A stretch of DNA of 64,000 bases from Enterobacter ludwigii (GCF_001750725.1 NZ_CP017279.1:992001-1056000); one strand, 5' to 3'; counted from the stretch's first letter, positions 48,662 to 59,312 are shown. The notes: generated by a model from the letters alone, not told the origin. A program made the numbers and translations.

Positions 48662-51600
48662 CGATCTGGTTATTAAGCTGGATGTTGACCGCGCCACCTT
48701 CAGCGAGCAGGTCGCCCGAATCAAAGGGCAACTGACAGGAATGGCGGATGAGTCTGATAAAGTTCAGGCGCGAATGCAGCGTGCAGCGGACCGTCAGAGC
48801 GCGGCATTAAAGAGCGTGGGCGACGCTGGCGCGGCGGCTGCCGCAGATATGAAAGCCCGACAGTCTGCTGCAACGGAAGGGCTGACCAAAGACTGGCAGA
48901 ACGTTTCTAAGTCCGTTGATGAAACTCACCGCCGCGTGACCGAGCTTAATCAGCGTATGCGGGAAAATGACGGACAGGCCGCAGCGCTTGCCCGCCGTCA
49001 GGATGAACTGGCGGCATCCTTTTTCCGCCAGATTGACGGCGTTCGCCAGCTCAATGGTGAAACGCAGTCGCTTGCGAACGTGCAGGCGCGCTTTCGTGCG
49101 GCAAGGGCACAGGGCAATATCACCCAGCAGGATTATCTCGCCCTGATTTCCCGCACCACGGCCAGGCAAAAAGAGCTGCAGATCGTAGAGGAAAAATCGG
49201 CCGCCGCGCGTACCCGATTCCTCAGTCAGCTGAAGCAACAGGTCGCAGAGCAAAAACTCTCCGGTACCGAGTTGCTGCGCATGAAGGCGGCGCAGGTCGG
49301 TGCAAGCGATGCGGCTGAGGTCTATATCCGCAAGCTTGAGGCTGCCAAAGTGGCCACGCACGGTCTGGGCCTGCAAAGCGCCGCAGCGCGGCAGGAACTG
49401 GGGATACTGATCGGCGAGGTGATGCGCGGTAACTTCGGCGCGCTTCGCGGCTCCGGGATCACGCTGGCTAACCGGGCGGGGTGGATTGACCAGCTGTTAT
49501 CGCTGCGCGGTCTTGGGATCGCCGGGATGGTCGGTGGTATTGCCGCGGCGGTTTACGGGCTGGGTAAGGCCTGGTATGACGGCAGCAAAGAGTCCGAGGA
49601 ATTTAACAGGCAACTGATCCTGACCGGGAATTACGCCGGGAAAACATCCGGACAGCTACAGGCACTGGCGCGCTCGCTGGCAGGTAATGGCATCACACAG
49701 CATGCTGCTGCAGGTGTGCTGGCGCAGGTTGTCGGAAGTGGTGCGTTTAGCGGTAATGATGTCAGCATGGTGAGCAATGTTGCTGCCAGGCTGCAGCAGG
49801 CTACCGGGCAGGCCGTCGACGAAACCATCAACCAGTTTAAACGCCTGAAGGATGATCCGGTTAATGCAGTCACAACGCTCAATGATTCTCTGCATTTTCT
49901 GACGGCCACGCAGTATGAACAGATTGCCTCTGCTCAGGCGATGGGAGATACGCAGAAAGCATCAGAGCTTGCCATGCGTGCGTATTCTGATGCGGTCATT
50001 CAGCGGGCCGGGGCGGTTGAGGAAAATCTTGGCTCCCTCGAAAAAGCCTGGAACTGGGTGAAGAATGCGGCCTCAGGCGCGTGGGATGCGATGCTGGGCA
50101 TAGGGCGTAATCCTGACACCGCGATGAAGCGCCAGGACTCTTTTGCTGAATGGCAGGCAGCTGAGAAAGAGTACCGTGCACTGTCGGGCAATCTCAAGGT
50201 TGATCCGGACTATGCCGGTAACAACGTTCTGCAAAAGGCAGATGCGGAAAGGCTGAGAAACGCGCGCCAGCAGGTAGAGCTTAAGAAGCAGGCTTACGAT
50301 CTTGCTGATAAGCAATATGCCCAGGAAGGGCTGGCAGCTGCCAGGGAAAAAATGCGGACGGAACAGCAGACACAGGCCGTCCGGACCCAGCAGCAATTTA
50401 ATCAGATGGTTGAATCCGGGGCGACGGCGGCAGAAAAACGTGCCCTTGCGGAGAAAAAACTCAATCAGCTTATTGCTAAAAACCGCCAGGATGCGAAAGA
50501 CGGCATCGCCACGTTGTGGACTGAAAAGGACATAGCGGCAGCACGCGCCGGGATTGAAAAGCAGTGGAAGGATCCCAAAACGCCGAAAGGCAAAAGCTAT
50601 TCAACGCCAGCCGGGGACAAAGCTGAAGAAAAAGCGCAGGCTGAACTTCTCACCCTTCAGGCCCAGCTTAAAACACTCGAGCAGCATACCAGCGTAAACG
50701 ACGTCATAAGCAAACAGCGGCAGGATCTCTGGCAGACTGAAAATCAGTTCGCCGTTCTGCAGGAGGCGGCTGGTCGTCGTCAGCTTACGGCGCAGGAAAA
50801 ATCCCTGCTTGCGCACAAGGAAGAAACACTCGAGTACAAGCGGCAGCTGGCCGACCTGGGCGATAAGGTTGCCAGGCAGCAAAAGCTCAACCAGCTGACC
50901 GACCAGGCCGTGAAGTTTGAGCAGCAGCAAAAAGCCGCCAGGGCGGGTTTACAGGCTCAGTCTGAGGGGCTATCTACCCGCGAGGCCGGGCGACAAACCA
51001 CCCTGCAACGTCTCAGCGAGAGCTATTCATATAACCCTCAGGCGCAGCAAAAGGTTCTGGAAGAGCAAAGGGCGACGTTCGAGGCTGAAGATGCCCTGCG
51101 CGCTAACTGGCTGGCCGGTGCGAAACAGGGCTGGGCCGAATATCAGGATTCAGCGACAAACGTTTTCAGCTCAGTTCAGCAGATTTCGCAGGCAACGTTC
51201 AGCGGGCTGGCGGGCCAGCTTACCAGCCTGACGACAACCGGGAAGGCGAGCTTCCGGGACTTCACCAGCTCAATCCTCAAAATGATTGTGTCTGTTATCA
51301 ACCAGCTGCTGGTGGCTTACACCATCCAGAGCGCAATGGGCTGGGTGAGCGGCGGGGCGAAAGCCTCCTCTGCAGGTCAGTCATTCGCGGTCCCGTCATA
51401 CCGGCCACAGGGTTTTGACGTGGGCGGTTTTACCGGACACGGCGGCAAGTACGAGCCAGCCGGTATCGTTCACCGCGGGGAATTCGTCTTCACCAAAGAG
51501 TCAACCAGTCGCATCGGCGTGGCGAATCTCTATCGCCTGATGCGCGGGTATGCCTCGGGTGGTCTGGTCGGCGGCGGGAGCGCAGCCGGGGCTGGCATGG

Positions 51601-51782
51601 GCGGGATCAGTGTTTATGCCCCTGTGAACATCAGCCAGCAGGGGAGTGACGGGAGCATAAATCAGGCGAACGCCACGGGGACGGCGAAACAGCTGCAGGC
51701 GATTGTTCAGCAGACAATCACCGAGCGACTGAAAAAAGAAATGTCCGCAGGCGGCGTGCTTTATTCGAGGAGGACACCGTGA
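48645..51782 (+). CDS. H: Tape measure protein gpH
   Basis: The 1045-aa protein has long coiled-coil stretches, a hydrophobic segment (about 296-320, [20 protein letters not shown]) and a C-terminal region like lambda gpH ([35 protein letters not shown]). It sets tail length and is about 190 residues longer than lambda's (853 aa), predicting a longer tail. Confidence 0.95.
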   Translation: MAQQISDLVIKLDVDRATFSEQVARIKGQLTGMADESDKVQARMQRAADRQSAALKSVGDAGAAAAADMKARQSAATEGLTKDWQNVSKSVDETHRRVTELNQRMRENDGQAAALARRQDELAASFFRQIDGVRQLNGETQSLANVQARFRAARAQGNITQQDYLALISRTTARQKELQIVEEKSAAARTRFLSQLKQQVAEQKLSGTELLRMKAAQVGASDAAEVYIRKLEAAKVATHGLGLQSAAARQELGILIGEVMRGNFGALRGSGITLANRAGWIDQLLSLRGLGIAGMVGGIAAAVYGLGKAWYDGSKESEEFNRQLILTGNYAGKTSGQLQALARSLAGNGITQHAAAGVLAQVVGSGAFSGNDVSMVSNVAARLQQATGQAVDETINQFKRLKDDPVNAVTTLNDSLHFLTATQYEQIASAQAMGDTQKASELAMRAYSDAVIQRAGAVEENLGSLEKAWNWVKNAASGAWDAMLGIGRNPDTAMKRQDSFAEWQAAEKEYRALSGNLKVDPDYAGNNVLQKADAERLRNARQQVELKKQAYDLADKQYAQEGLAAAREKMRTEQQTQAVRTQQQFNQMVESGATAAEKRALAEKKLNQLIAKNRQDAKDGIATLWTEKDIAAARAGIEKQWKDPKTPKGKSYSTPAGDKAEEKAQAELLTLQAQLKTLEQHTSVNDVISKQRQDLWQTENQFAVLQEAAGRRQLTAQEKSLLAHKEETLEYKRQLADLGDKVARQQKLNQLTDQAVKFEQQQKAARAGLQAQSEGLSTREAGRQTTLQRLSESYSYNPQAQQKVLEEQRATFEAEDALRANWLAGAKQGWAEYQDSATNVFSSVQQISQATFSGLAGQLTSLTTTGKASFRDFTSSILKMIVSVINQLLVAYTIQSAMGWVSGGAKASSAGQSFAVPSYRPQGFDVGGFTGHGGKYEPAGIVHRGEFVFTKESTSRIGVANLYRLMRGYASGGLVGGGSAAGAGMGGISVYAPVNISQQGSDGSINQANATGTAKQLQAIVQQTITERLKKEMSAGGVLYSRRTP

Positions 51783-52117
51783 CAGATACGTTTACCTGGC
51801 GCACGCGAAAAACCGCGCAGGGCACTGAAACGGCCCGAACGCTGCTGGCCCAGTTCGGGGATGGCTACAAGCAGATAGCGGGGATGGGGATCAACGACAA
51901 ACAGGAAACGTGGAACCTGGACTGGACGGGCACCAGACAGGAGGCGGCTGCGCTGCGCGCTTTTCTGATGTCTCACGTTACTAAATCGTTCTGGTGGACC
52001 ACGCCATGGGGTGAAAAAAAGCTGTTCAGAATGAAGGCCGATTCGTTCAGCGTTTCATTCCCTACCGGGAAAAAAGCCACGGTGGCCTTCACTTTTGAAC
52101 AGGCGTTTGCGCCCTGA
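51779..52117 (+). CDS. M: Minor tail protein gpM
   Basis: The 112-aa protein ([37 protein letters not shown]) matches lambda gpM, a tail-tip component. The start overlaps the H stop. Confidence 0.93.
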   Translation: MTDTFTWRTRKTAQGTETARTLLAQFGDGYKQIAGMGINDKQETWNLDWTGTRQEAAALRAFLMSHVTKSFWWTTPWGEKKLFRMKADSFSVSFPTGKKATVAFTFEQAFAP

Positions 52118-52137
52118 TTTTCTCGACAAACACTGAA

Positions 52138-52161
52138 AGCTGCCTCCGGGCGGCTTTTTTT
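52138..52161 (+). terminator. Intergenic hairpin M/L
   Basis: AGCTGCC and GGCGGCT pair around TCCG, then seven T run into ATGGGGGTAAT before L. Confidence 0.65.
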
Positions 52162-52172
52162 ATGGGGGTAAT

Positions 52173-52910
52173 ATGAGTTTTACCGGAGATATACAACAGC
52201 TTGAGCCCGGCAGCGTTATTCAGCTGATTGAGATCGACGGCACCGAATTCGGTATGGATCAGGTGCTGCGGTTTCATGCGCACAATATCCAGGAGGAGGG
52301 GTGGGTAGCCTTCGCCGCTGAGAACCTGCCCGCCATAATCTGGCAGGGCAACCAGTACGATCCTCATCCTTATGAACTGAAGGGTATGGAGTTATCAAGT
52401 ACCGGGTCCCAGCCGACGCCCACGCTCTCAGTCGGGAACGTCGGGAACTATGTCACGGCGCTATGCCTGGAGTATGACGACATGGTCCGGGCGAAAGTAA
52501 AAATCCACACAACGCTCTCTAAGTACCTCGATGCCGCCAACTGGAAAGACGGCAATCCGGGGGCCAGCCCTGCTGATGAGCGCGTACAGCTCTTTTACGT
52601 CAATGCCAAAACCGCAGAGACGCGTGTACAGGTTGATTTCGAGCTGTGCTCTCCTTTCGATATTCAGAGCCTGCAGCTGCCGACACGGCAGATTACGCCT
52701 GTCTGCACCTGGTGTATGCGGGGCTGGTACCGAAGCGGGACTGGATGCGATTACAACGGCACGAAATACTTTACCAAAGACGGTACGCCGACCGATGACC
52801 CGTCGAAAGACGTTTGTGGCGGCCGCCGGCAGGATTGTCAGGATCGTCACGGCCCGGAGGCGCCGCTGCCGTTCGGCGGTTTTCCGGCCGCCAACCTGCA
52901 GGGGAAATGA
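52173..52910 (+). CDS. L: Minor tail protein gpL (iron-sulfur)
   Basis: The 245-aa protein has the gpL tail-hub fold and a C-terminal cysteine set (CTWCMRGWYRSGTGC...DVCGGRRQDC) that in lambda gpL binds a 4Fe-4S cluster. Confidence 0.93.
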   Translation: MSFTGDIQQLEPGSVIQLIEIDGTEFGMDQVLRFHAHNIQEEGWVAFAAENLPAIIWQGNQYDPHPYELKGMELSSTGSQPTPTLSVGNVGNYVTALCLEYDDMVRAKVKIHTTLSKYLDAANWKDGNPGASPADERVQLFYVNAKTAETRVQVDFELCSPFDIQSLQLPTRQITPVCTWCMRGWYRSGTGCDYNGTKYFTKDGTPTDDPSKDVCGGRRQDCQDRHGPEAPLPFGGFPAANLQGK

Positions 52911-52912
52911 TA

Positions 52913-53632
52913 ATGCGTGAAAAATTGCTGGATGCTATCCGTCAGCACGTCGCTGGTGAATACCCCAAAGAAGCCTGTGGCCTGATTGTTCAGTCAGGGC
53001 AGCAGCAAATCTTTATTCCCTGTCGCAACATCGCGGATAAACCGGAGGAAACATTCACGCTCTCTCCGGAAGACCAGCTTGCTGCCCGCGCGCTCGGTGA
53101 AATCATTATGGTCATTCACTCCCATCCGGATGTGGTCCGGCTGGTGCCCTCCGAGCTGGACCGCATCCAGTGTGACTGGTCGGGTATTGAGTGGGGGATC
53201 ATGTCCTGGCCGGACGGTGATTTTTGTACGATTTCCCCGCGTGAAGACCGGGATTATGCCGGGCGGCAATGGTTGCTGGGTTACGCGGACTGCTGGTCGC
53301 TGATCCGGGAATATTATCAGCGTGAATATGATATTGGCCTCGGGAACTATTCAGTGCCTTACGAATGGTGGGAGAGCGGCAAAGAGCGGCTCTACGATGA
53401 CAACTGGGAGCGTGAGGGGTTCGTTGAGATTGACGCCGGTGCTATGCAGCCCGGGGACATCATCATGATGAGTGTGCAGGCATCGGTGACCAATCACGCC
53501 GCTGTATATCTGGGTGACAACATCATTCTTCATCATTTGTTCGGGCACCTTTCTTCGCGTACGCCGTATGGGAAATATTATCGCGACAGAACGGTCCGGG
53601 TGGTCAGGCATAAGGACAACATGAATGCTTAA
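52913..53632 (+). CDS. K: Tail tip protein gpK (JAMM + NlpC/P60)
   Basis: The 239-aa protein has an N-terminal JAMM/MPN metalloprotease-like part (IMVIHSHPDVVRLVPSELD) and a C-terminal NlpC/P60 peptidase (YADCWSLI with Cys, VTNHAAVYLG with His). This suggests peptidoglycan cutting during DNA entry. I use the ATG at 52913; the open frame runs 33 codons into L. Confidence 0.92.
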   Translation: MREKLLDAIRQHVAGEYPKEACGLIVQSGQQQIFIPCRNIADKPEETFTLSPEDQLAARALGEIIMVIHSHPDVVRLVPSELDRIQCDWSGIEWGIMSWPDGDFCTISPREDRDYAGRQWLLGYADCWSLIREYYQREYDIGLGNYSVPYEWWESGKERLYDDNWEREGFVEIDAGAMQPGDIIMMSVQASVTNHAAVYLGDNIILHHLFGHLSSRTPYGKYYRDRTVRVVRHKDNMNA

Positions 53633-54242
53633 AACGCTTATTCTCGACGGTAAGATGGCTAAAAAATTCGGGGCCCGCGTTCAGTTTGATGTTGTCGATC
53701 TGCGTGAAATGCTCAGGGCAGTATGTTCGCAGGTTCCCGGCTTCAAAAAATACATGTCGGAAGCCCATATGAAGGGGATCCGTTTCGCCTTTTTCAACGG
53801 GGATAACAATATCGGGCTGGAAGAGTTCGATATGACCCGCGGGGGAAGCGTATACCGGATCGTGCCCGTTTATGAGGGGGCCAAAAACTCGGGCGTCCTG
53901 CAGATAGTTGTCGGTGCCGTTGCGCTGGTCGCTGCATTCTTTACCGCCGGTGCGAGTATGGCAGCCTGGGGGGCGGCGATGAGTGCAACAGCCATCAGCG
54001 CCACGTCAATTTTGACCGGGGTCGGGGTATCAATGATGCTGGGCGGCGTTGTCCAGATGCTCACGCCCCAGCCATCCTTCGGCGCGGGTAAATCCTCAAG
54101 CACGGATAACACGCCTAACTATGCCTTCGGGGCGCCGGTCAATACCGTCGCTATGGGGCATCCTGTCCCCCTGGCTTACGGTCTGATCGAGGCAGGGGGA
54201 GCGATAGTCAGCGCCGGTATGTACTCGAGCGATCAGCAGTAG
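53625..54242 (+). CDS. I: Tail assembly protein gpI
   Basis: The 205-aa protein (MLKTLILDGKMAKKFGARVQFDVVDLREMLRAVCSQVPGF) has a central hydrophobic stretch (VVGAVALVAAFFTAGASMAAWGAAMSATAI), as in lambda gpI. It overlaps K by 8 nt. Confidence 0.93.
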   Translation: MLKTLILDGKMAKKFGARVQFDVVDLREMLRAVCSQVPGFKKYMSEAHMKGIRFAFFNGDNNIGLEEFDMTRGGSVYRIVPVYEGAKNSGVLQIVVGAVALVAAFFTAGASMAAWGAAMSATAISATSILTGVGVSMMLGGVVQMLTPQPSFGAGKSSSTDNTPNYAFGAPVNTVAMGHPVPLAYGLIEAGGAIVSAGMYSSDQQ

Positions 54243-54260
54243 GCCAGCGGCCATTAACTT

Positions 54261-54284
54261 AAAGGTGCTTAGGCACCTTTTTTT
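54261..54284 (+). terminator. Intergenic hairpin I/J
   Basis: AAAGGTGC and GCACCTTT form an 8-bp stem with T7 directly abutting the J ATG. Confidence 0.7.
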
Positions 54285-57200
54285 ATGGGTGAAAAAATGC
54301 AGCTTCTTGAACAAGAAACCATCCTGCAGGGTGCCAAAGGGGGCGGGGGTAGCGCGCATACTCCAGTTGAGCAGCCTGACGATCTGCTGTCGGTCGCAAA
54401 ATTAAAAATGCTCATTGCCGTTTCTGAGGGGGAAATACAGGGCGACCTGACCGCACAAAACATTTTTCTCAATGATACGCAGCTGGCAAACGACAGCGGG
54501 GAGTACAACTTCAGCGGCGTGAAATGGGAGTTCCGCAAGGGCACACAGGACCAGACTTACATCGCCGGGATGCCCCAGGTCGATAACGAGCTGGCGGTGG
54601 GCACCACTGTCACCACCACGTCGCCCTGGACACGCCAGTTTACCAATCTTTCCCTGGATGCCATTCGTATTAAGCTAAGCGTTCCGGTCCAGTATCTCTA
54701 TAAAGATAACGGCGATATGGTGGGCACGGTCACCGAGTATGCGATCGATTTATCAACAGACGGCGGCACCTGGAAAACGGTTGTAAACGGCAAGTTTGAC
54801 GGAAAGACCACGACGGAATATCAGCGTGACCACCGTATCGATCTGCCAAAATCCACATCCGGCTGGTCTGTCAGGGTCAGACGTATTACGGCTGATGCCA
54901 GCGGATCAAATTCGAAACTGGTTAACGCCTTCAAGGTGTTTTCGTATGCGGAAGTCATCGACAGCAAGCTTCGTTATCCTCTGACGGCGCTACTGTATGT
55001 CGAAGTGGACAGCAGCCAGTTCAACGGCAGCGCACCGAAGGTGACCTGTAAGATAAAGGGCAAGCTGATAAAGGTTCCGGATAACTATGATCCGATAACC
55101 CGAACCTATTCTGGCTCATGGTCCGGCGGTTTTAAAATGGCCTGGTCCAATAACCCCGCCTGGATATTTTACGATCTGGTTCTGGATGAAATTTACGGCA
55201 TGGGCACGCGCGTGGATGCATCCATGGTGGATAAGTGGGCGCTGTACTCAATAGCCCAGTATTGCGACGAAATGGTTTCCGACGGTGCCGGTGGCACCGA
55301 ACCGCGTTTCACCTGCAACGTTTTCATTCAGAGCCAGGAGGACGCCTGGCAGGTACTTAACGATCTCGCCGCGGTATTTCGTGGCATAACGTTCTGGGGC
55401 AACGATCAGATTTATGTCCAGGCAGACGTCCCGCAGGACGATGTTGACTGGGTTTATAACGCCTCAAACGTTATCGATGGGCTGTTTACTTATGCGGGCG
55501 GCTCATACAAGAATCGCTACAGCTCCTGCCTGGTGTCCTGGTCCGATCCGCAGAACCATTACAGCGATACCGTTGAGGGGGTCTACGATTCGGCGCTTGT
55601 AGAGCGTTATGACGTCCGGCAGACGTCCCTGACCGCAATCGGCTGCACCTCGCAAAGTGAAGCGCACCGGCGCGGGCGCTGGGTACTACTCTCCAATGCC
55701 AAAGACGGTACCGTATCATTTGGCGTGGGGCTGGATGGCTACATCCCGCTGCCTGCTGAAATTATCGGTGTCGCCGATCCTTTCCGTTCCGGCAAGGAGA
55801 ACGGGGGACGCATCAGGGCGGTCAACGGCCGCCAGATTACGCTGGATCGAGAAATAGACTACGCGGCGAAAGACCGGCTGGTGGTTAACCTGCCTGACGG
55901 AAAAGCCCAGACGCGCACAATCAGCGCGGTGAGCGCAGATAAAAAAACGGTGACAGTGGCCACCGCATTTAGTCAGGCACCTGTGGCGGGTGCTGTCTGG
56001 GCGATAGACAGTGATAACCTCGCAATACAGTATTTCCGGGTCACTTCAATTGCGGCTAACGACGACAGCACAGGCGGTTTCACTATTACGGCCGTTCAGC
56101 ACGATCCAAACAAATACCGTTACATTGATGACGGCGTTCGGGTCGAGTCGCCCCCGATCACCGTCACGCCGATAAGCGTCCTGTCAGCGCCGAAGAATAT
56201 CGTGGTGACTGAGAGCGATCATGTTTCACAGGGCCTGACGGTAGCAAGCCTGGACGTGTCATGGGATAAGGTAGAGGGCGCAATCCGGTACGTTGCCCAG
56301 TGGCGTAAGGACAACGGGGACTGGATAAACATTCCGGTTACCAGCGCGCAGGGTTTCTCGGTTCAGGGCATTTATTCGGGCAGCTATGACGTGCGCGTCC
56401 GGGCGCTGAATGCGCAGGATACGTCGTCACCATGGGGATACGGTGAAACAACATATCTCTCCGGTAAAACGGGAAAACCGGGTACTCCGCTCAACTTCCT
56501 GGCGACCGAAGATGTGGTCTGGCATATCGACCTGACCTGGAAATTTCCGGATGGCTCTGGCGACACGGCCTATACAGAGATTCAGCGCGCCACAACTGCC
56601 GACTACGCCAATCCTGAACTGCTGGTCCTGGTGCCGTACCCGGCTGCAGATTATCAGCATGGCCCCATGCAGGCCGGCGTTCGCCAGTGGTACCGCGCGC
56701 GCCTGATTGACCGTATCGGTAACACCGGGGACTGGACCGACTGGGTCATGGGCACGTCCTCGATAGATGTCAGCGAAATAACCAATGACATTCTGGAGGA
56801 TATGAAAGAGTCGGAAACGTTCAAGGACCTGATCGAGAACGCGGTGGACAGCAATGAAAAAATTGCTGGCATGGCTGACGATATCAAACAGGCCAACGAC
56901 GAACTGGAGCAGCAGGCGAAGGACATCGCCAAAAATGCCCAGGACGTCGGGAAGGTTCAGACCAGCGTTAATGAGCTTTCCAGCACAGTCGGGAATGTTT
57001 CGTCTTCACTCAGTCAGCTTGAGCAGACCGTTGCGACGGCTGATACCGCGCTGGGTCAGCGAATCGACAGCATCAGTGTGTCTATGGACGGCATGACGGG
57101 CGGGGTCAAGAACTCAGCCATTGCCATTATCCAGAACGGGCTGGCGCAGGTCGCCACACGCAAAAGGCTATCCGCAACGGTTGCCGGTAACAGCGCGCAG

Positions 57201-57875
57201 CTGGACCGCATTGATGAGGTGATCGTTAACGAGAAGGAGGCAACGTCGCGCGCTTTGCTGAGTCTGCAGACTGACGTGAACGGCAACAAAGCGTCAATCA
57301 ACAGCCTGAACCAGACGTTCTCGGATTATCAGCAGGCTATGGCCACGCAGGTAAACAGCATCACGGCGACCGTCAACGGGCATACAGCAGCTATCACCAC
57401 CAACGCCGAGGCAATTGCCAACGTCAACGGCGATCTGAAAGCGATGTACACCATCAAGGTCGGGTTATCGAGCAATGGTCAGTATTACGCAGCAGGGATG
57501 GGGATTGGGGTTGAGAATACTCCTGGTGGCATGCAGTCGCAGGTTATCTTCCTTGCAGACCGATTCGCTGTTACTCATCAGGCCGGCGCTCAGGTCACGC
57601 TTCCGTTCGTTATTCAGAACGGCCAGGTGTTTATCAGGGATACAGTTATAGGTGATGCCACCATCACACGAGCAAAGCTCGCCGAAACAATAAGTTCGGT
57701 AAACTACGTTCCGAATCAGGCTGGTCTTTCGATAAACTTTAGAACGGGCACACTGGAGAACTACGGTTCTACAGCTGGCGAGGGTGCTATGAAGCAAACG
57801 AACCAGACAATTAGTGTCCGGGATTCCAGGAATGTATTAAGGGTTCAGATCGGACGAATAACGGGAACATGGTAA
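54285..57875 (+). CDS. J: Host specificity / central tail fibre protein gpJ
   Basis: The 1196-aa protein follows lambda J: N-terminal hub (LLSVAKLKMLIAVSEGEIQGDL, NPAWIFYDLVLDEIYGMGTRVD), middle fibronectin-III-like repeats (about 640-830), coiled coil (about 850-1030) and a receptor-binding C-terminus. As in lambda, ATGGGT directly follows a hairpin T run; Met5 (54297) is an alternative. The receptor is likely an outer-membrane protein, possibly FhuA given the neighbouring Cor. Confidence 0.95.
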   Translation: MGEKMQLLEQETILQGAKGGGGSAHTPVEQPDDLLSVAKLKMLIAVSEGEIQGDLTAQNIFLNDTQLANDSGEYNFSGVKWEFRKGTQDQTYIAGMPQVDNELAVGTTVTTTSPWTRQFTNLSLDAIRIKLSVPVQYLYKDNGDMVGTVTEYAIDLSTDGGTWKTVVNGKFDGKTTTEYQRDHRIDLPKSTSGWSVRVRRITADASGSNSKLVNAFKVFSYAEVIDSKLRYPLTALLYVEVDSSQFNGSAPKVTCKIKGKLIKVPDNYDPITRTYSGSWSGGFKMAWSNNPAWIFYDLVLDEIYGMGTRVDASMVDKWALYSIAQYCDEMVSDGAGGTEPRFTCNVFIQSQEDAWQVLNDLAAVFRGITFWGNDQIYVQADVPQDDVDWVYNASNVIDGLFTYAGGSYKNRYSSCLVSWSDPQNHYSDTVEGVYDSALVERYDVRQTSLTAIGCTSQSEAHRRGRWVLLSNAKDGTVSFGVGLDGYIPLPAEIIGVADPFRSGKENGGRIRAVNGRQITLDREIDYAAKDRLVVNLPDGKAQTRTISAVSADKKTVTVATAFSQAPVAGAVWAIDSDNLAIQYFRVTSIAANDDSTGGFTITAVQHDPNKYRYIDDGVRVESPPITVTPISVLSAPKNIVVTESDHVSQGLTVASLDVSWDKVEGAIRYVAQWRKDNGDWINIPVTSAQGFSVQGIYSGSYDVRVRALNAQDTSSPWGYGETTYLSGKTGKPGTPLNFLATEDVVWHIDLTWKFPDGSGDTAYTEIQRATTADYANPELLVLVPYPAADYQHGPMQAGVRQWYRARLIDRIGNTGDWTDWVMGTSSIDVSEITNDILEDMKESETFKDLIENAVDSNEKIAGMADDIKQANDELEQQAKDIAKNAQDVGKVQTSVNELSSTVGNVSSSLSQLEQTVATADTALGQRIDSISVSMDGMTGGVKNSAIAIIQNGLAQVATRKRLSATVAGNSAQLDRIDEVIVNEKEATSRALLSLQTDVNGNKASINSLNQTFSDYQQAMATQVNSITATVNGHTAAITTNAEAIANVNGDLKAMYTIKVGLSSNGQYYAAGMGIGVENTPGGMQSQVIFLADRFAVTHQAGAQVTLPFVIQNGQVFIRDTVIGDATITRAKLAETISSVNYVPNQAGLSINFRTGTLENYGSTAGEGAMKQTNQTISVRDSRNVLRVQIGRITGTW

Positions 57876-57917
57876 ACATATTCCTCATCAGATGCCCTGT
57901 TTTCACAGGAGGTTATT

Positions 57918-58235
57918 ATGGCTGAATATGGCATCCAGACATGGGATGCTAATGGAGTTCAAAATAATTTCGGTATAAATCCTGTTTCCGTAATTAGTTA
58001 TAATGAACTTGCGAAAAATCAGCAGTCAGGAACATTCACTTATCCAGTTCCAACTGGATGCAAGCTTAATTTTTTTCATGTCAATAATGTTCAGGATTAT
58101 GACAGCAACATGAAGAGGCGAGTGTATGTTTCGGGTAATCGTATTATCGTTGAGGCTGTTAGTGAGTCAACGTACGGCGCGGATATCTTCCCGGCTGTCA
58201 GGTCATTTATTATTGCTGTTGCAGAGAGGATATAA
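57918..58235 (+). CDS. Hypothetical tail-associated protein
   Basis: The 105-aa protein MAEYGIQTWDANGVQNNFGINPVSVISYNEL lies between J and Cor with AGGAGG before its ATG. It shares the opening pattern MA(E/D)YG with the next gene, with which it overlaps by one base. Similar pairs occur after J in related siphoviruses; function unknown. Confidence 0.65.
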   Translation: MAEYGIQTWDANGVQNNFGINPVSVISYNELAKNQQSGTFTYPVPTGCKLNFFHVNNVQDYDSNMKRRVYVSGNRIIVEAVSESTYGADIFPAVRSFIIAVAERI

Positions 58236-58906
58236 TGGCTGATTATGGCGTTTTGCTCGCTAACACCAGTGGAGAGGTTTGGGTTTCCCCATCAAGCATA
58301 CCGCTGGCGTTATTTGCTAAGAGGACAGGCTCTCTCCCATCAAACTCTGGCGGGTCATCGACTGTATCGGTCAATTATGACTCAACCAGACCTATCATTC
58401 CTTTCGTTTACACAACGGGTGAATGCGCTATCTCCTGGTCGGCATCAGGAGGCGTTTGCAGTGTCACATTTAGCAGATCATCATCGGGAGTTTATGAAGT
58501 CTATTTCTTCACTATTTTTCAGCAAACTCCCCCCGCTTATGGTATTGCGATTTGGGATGAACAAGGGGTATGCATACTGACAAATGAAACAAAAACACTT
58601 ACAGATATGAATAAACTTGGAGATCCAAATTCAGCAACCGCTTCAGGAATTTATATTAATCAGGTTTTACCAGGTAAATGGGGATGCGTGCCTGATTCAT
58701 TTGGCGCAATAACAGGAATTATTAATACAGGAGGAATGCCACGACCATTTGCATCTGAATATAAAGCTCTCGCGAAAGGGGAAGGAGGGAGTACTCGCTG
58801 CTATGCATACCCAATTTTAGGAACCGGAGGGGGCGGGCTCAGCAATACTGTTTATCATAATCTCAGAAATCAGATGATGGTGACCAGACTCGATGTTTAT
58901 GATTAA
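58235..58906 (+). CDS. Hypothetical tail-associated protein
   Basis: The 223-aa protein MADYGVLLANTSGEVWVSPSSIPLALFAKR is rich in Ser/Gly/Thr and beta-type patterns. It contains a segment PAYGIAIWDEQGVC that echoes the N-terminus of the preceding protein. Probably a tail-tip decoration; function unknown. Confidence 0.65.
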   Translation: MADYGVLLANTSGEVWVSPSSIPLALFAKRTGSLPSNSGGSSTVSVNYDSTRPIIPFVYTTGECAISWSASGGVCSVTFSRSSSGVYEVYFFTIFQQTPPAYGIAIWDEQGVCILTNETKTLTDMNKLGDPNSATASGIYINQVLPGKWGCVPDSFGAITGIINTGGMPRPFASEYKALAKGEGGSTRCYAYPILGTGGGGLSNTVYHNLRNQMMVTRLDVYD

Positions 58907-59017
58907 TTGATCGCTTTCAACGATCAATGTTTGCTAATTGATCTGTTCAATCAATTATACCCCTCTCTTATAGATTGATATTGTGTAGCCTCATGAATAC
59001 CCTTAGGCATCACCAAT

Positions 59018-59254
59018 ATGAAAAAAAATCTTATTCTGTGCCTCTTTGCCGCAGTTGCGCTTTCCGGTTGCGCTGGCGTTCTTGATAAACAACAACCGAT
59101 CTGCACGGGAACGGCGCTGATTGGCGGCCAGGAAAATAGCGTTCAGATTTACGGGGTCCGTAAGCAAAATAATCAGACGCAGTACCGCGCCGGTTATCCA
59201 TTTAACTGGACCTGGGTAAGTAAAAATACGTTTATCCGCACCACCTGCAAATAA
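59018..59254 (+). CDS. cor: Superinfection-exclusion lipoprotein Cor
   Basis: The 78-aa lipoprotein has a signal with lipobox LSGCAG and a mature part CTGTALIGGQENSVQIYGVRKQNNQTQYRAGYPFNWTWVS..FIRTTCK. This matches Cor of phi80/N15-type phages, known to block the FhuA receptor from the periplasmic side. It lies between J and the side fibre, as in those phages. It may have its own promoter in 58907-59017. Confidence 0.85.
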   Translation: MKKNLILCLFAAVALSGCAGVLDKQQPICTGTALIGGQENSVQIYGVRKQNNQTQYRAGYPFNWTWVSKNTFIRTTCK

Positions 59255-59272
59255 GCTAGTCAGCTCAATACA

Positions 59273-59297
59273 AACCTCGCTATGGCGGGGTTTTTTT
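59273..59297 (+). terminator. Intergenic hairpin cor/tail fibre
   Basis: AACCTCGC and GCGGGGTT pair (one G-U) around TATG, followed by seven T. Confidence 0.65.
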
Positions 59298-59312
59298 ATG
59301 TCTGGAGAAAAT

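Noticed and set aside
52814..52912. 33-codon extension of gpK
   Set aside because: Fully overlaps L in another frame; the ATG at 52913 directly follows the L stop with a ribosome site.
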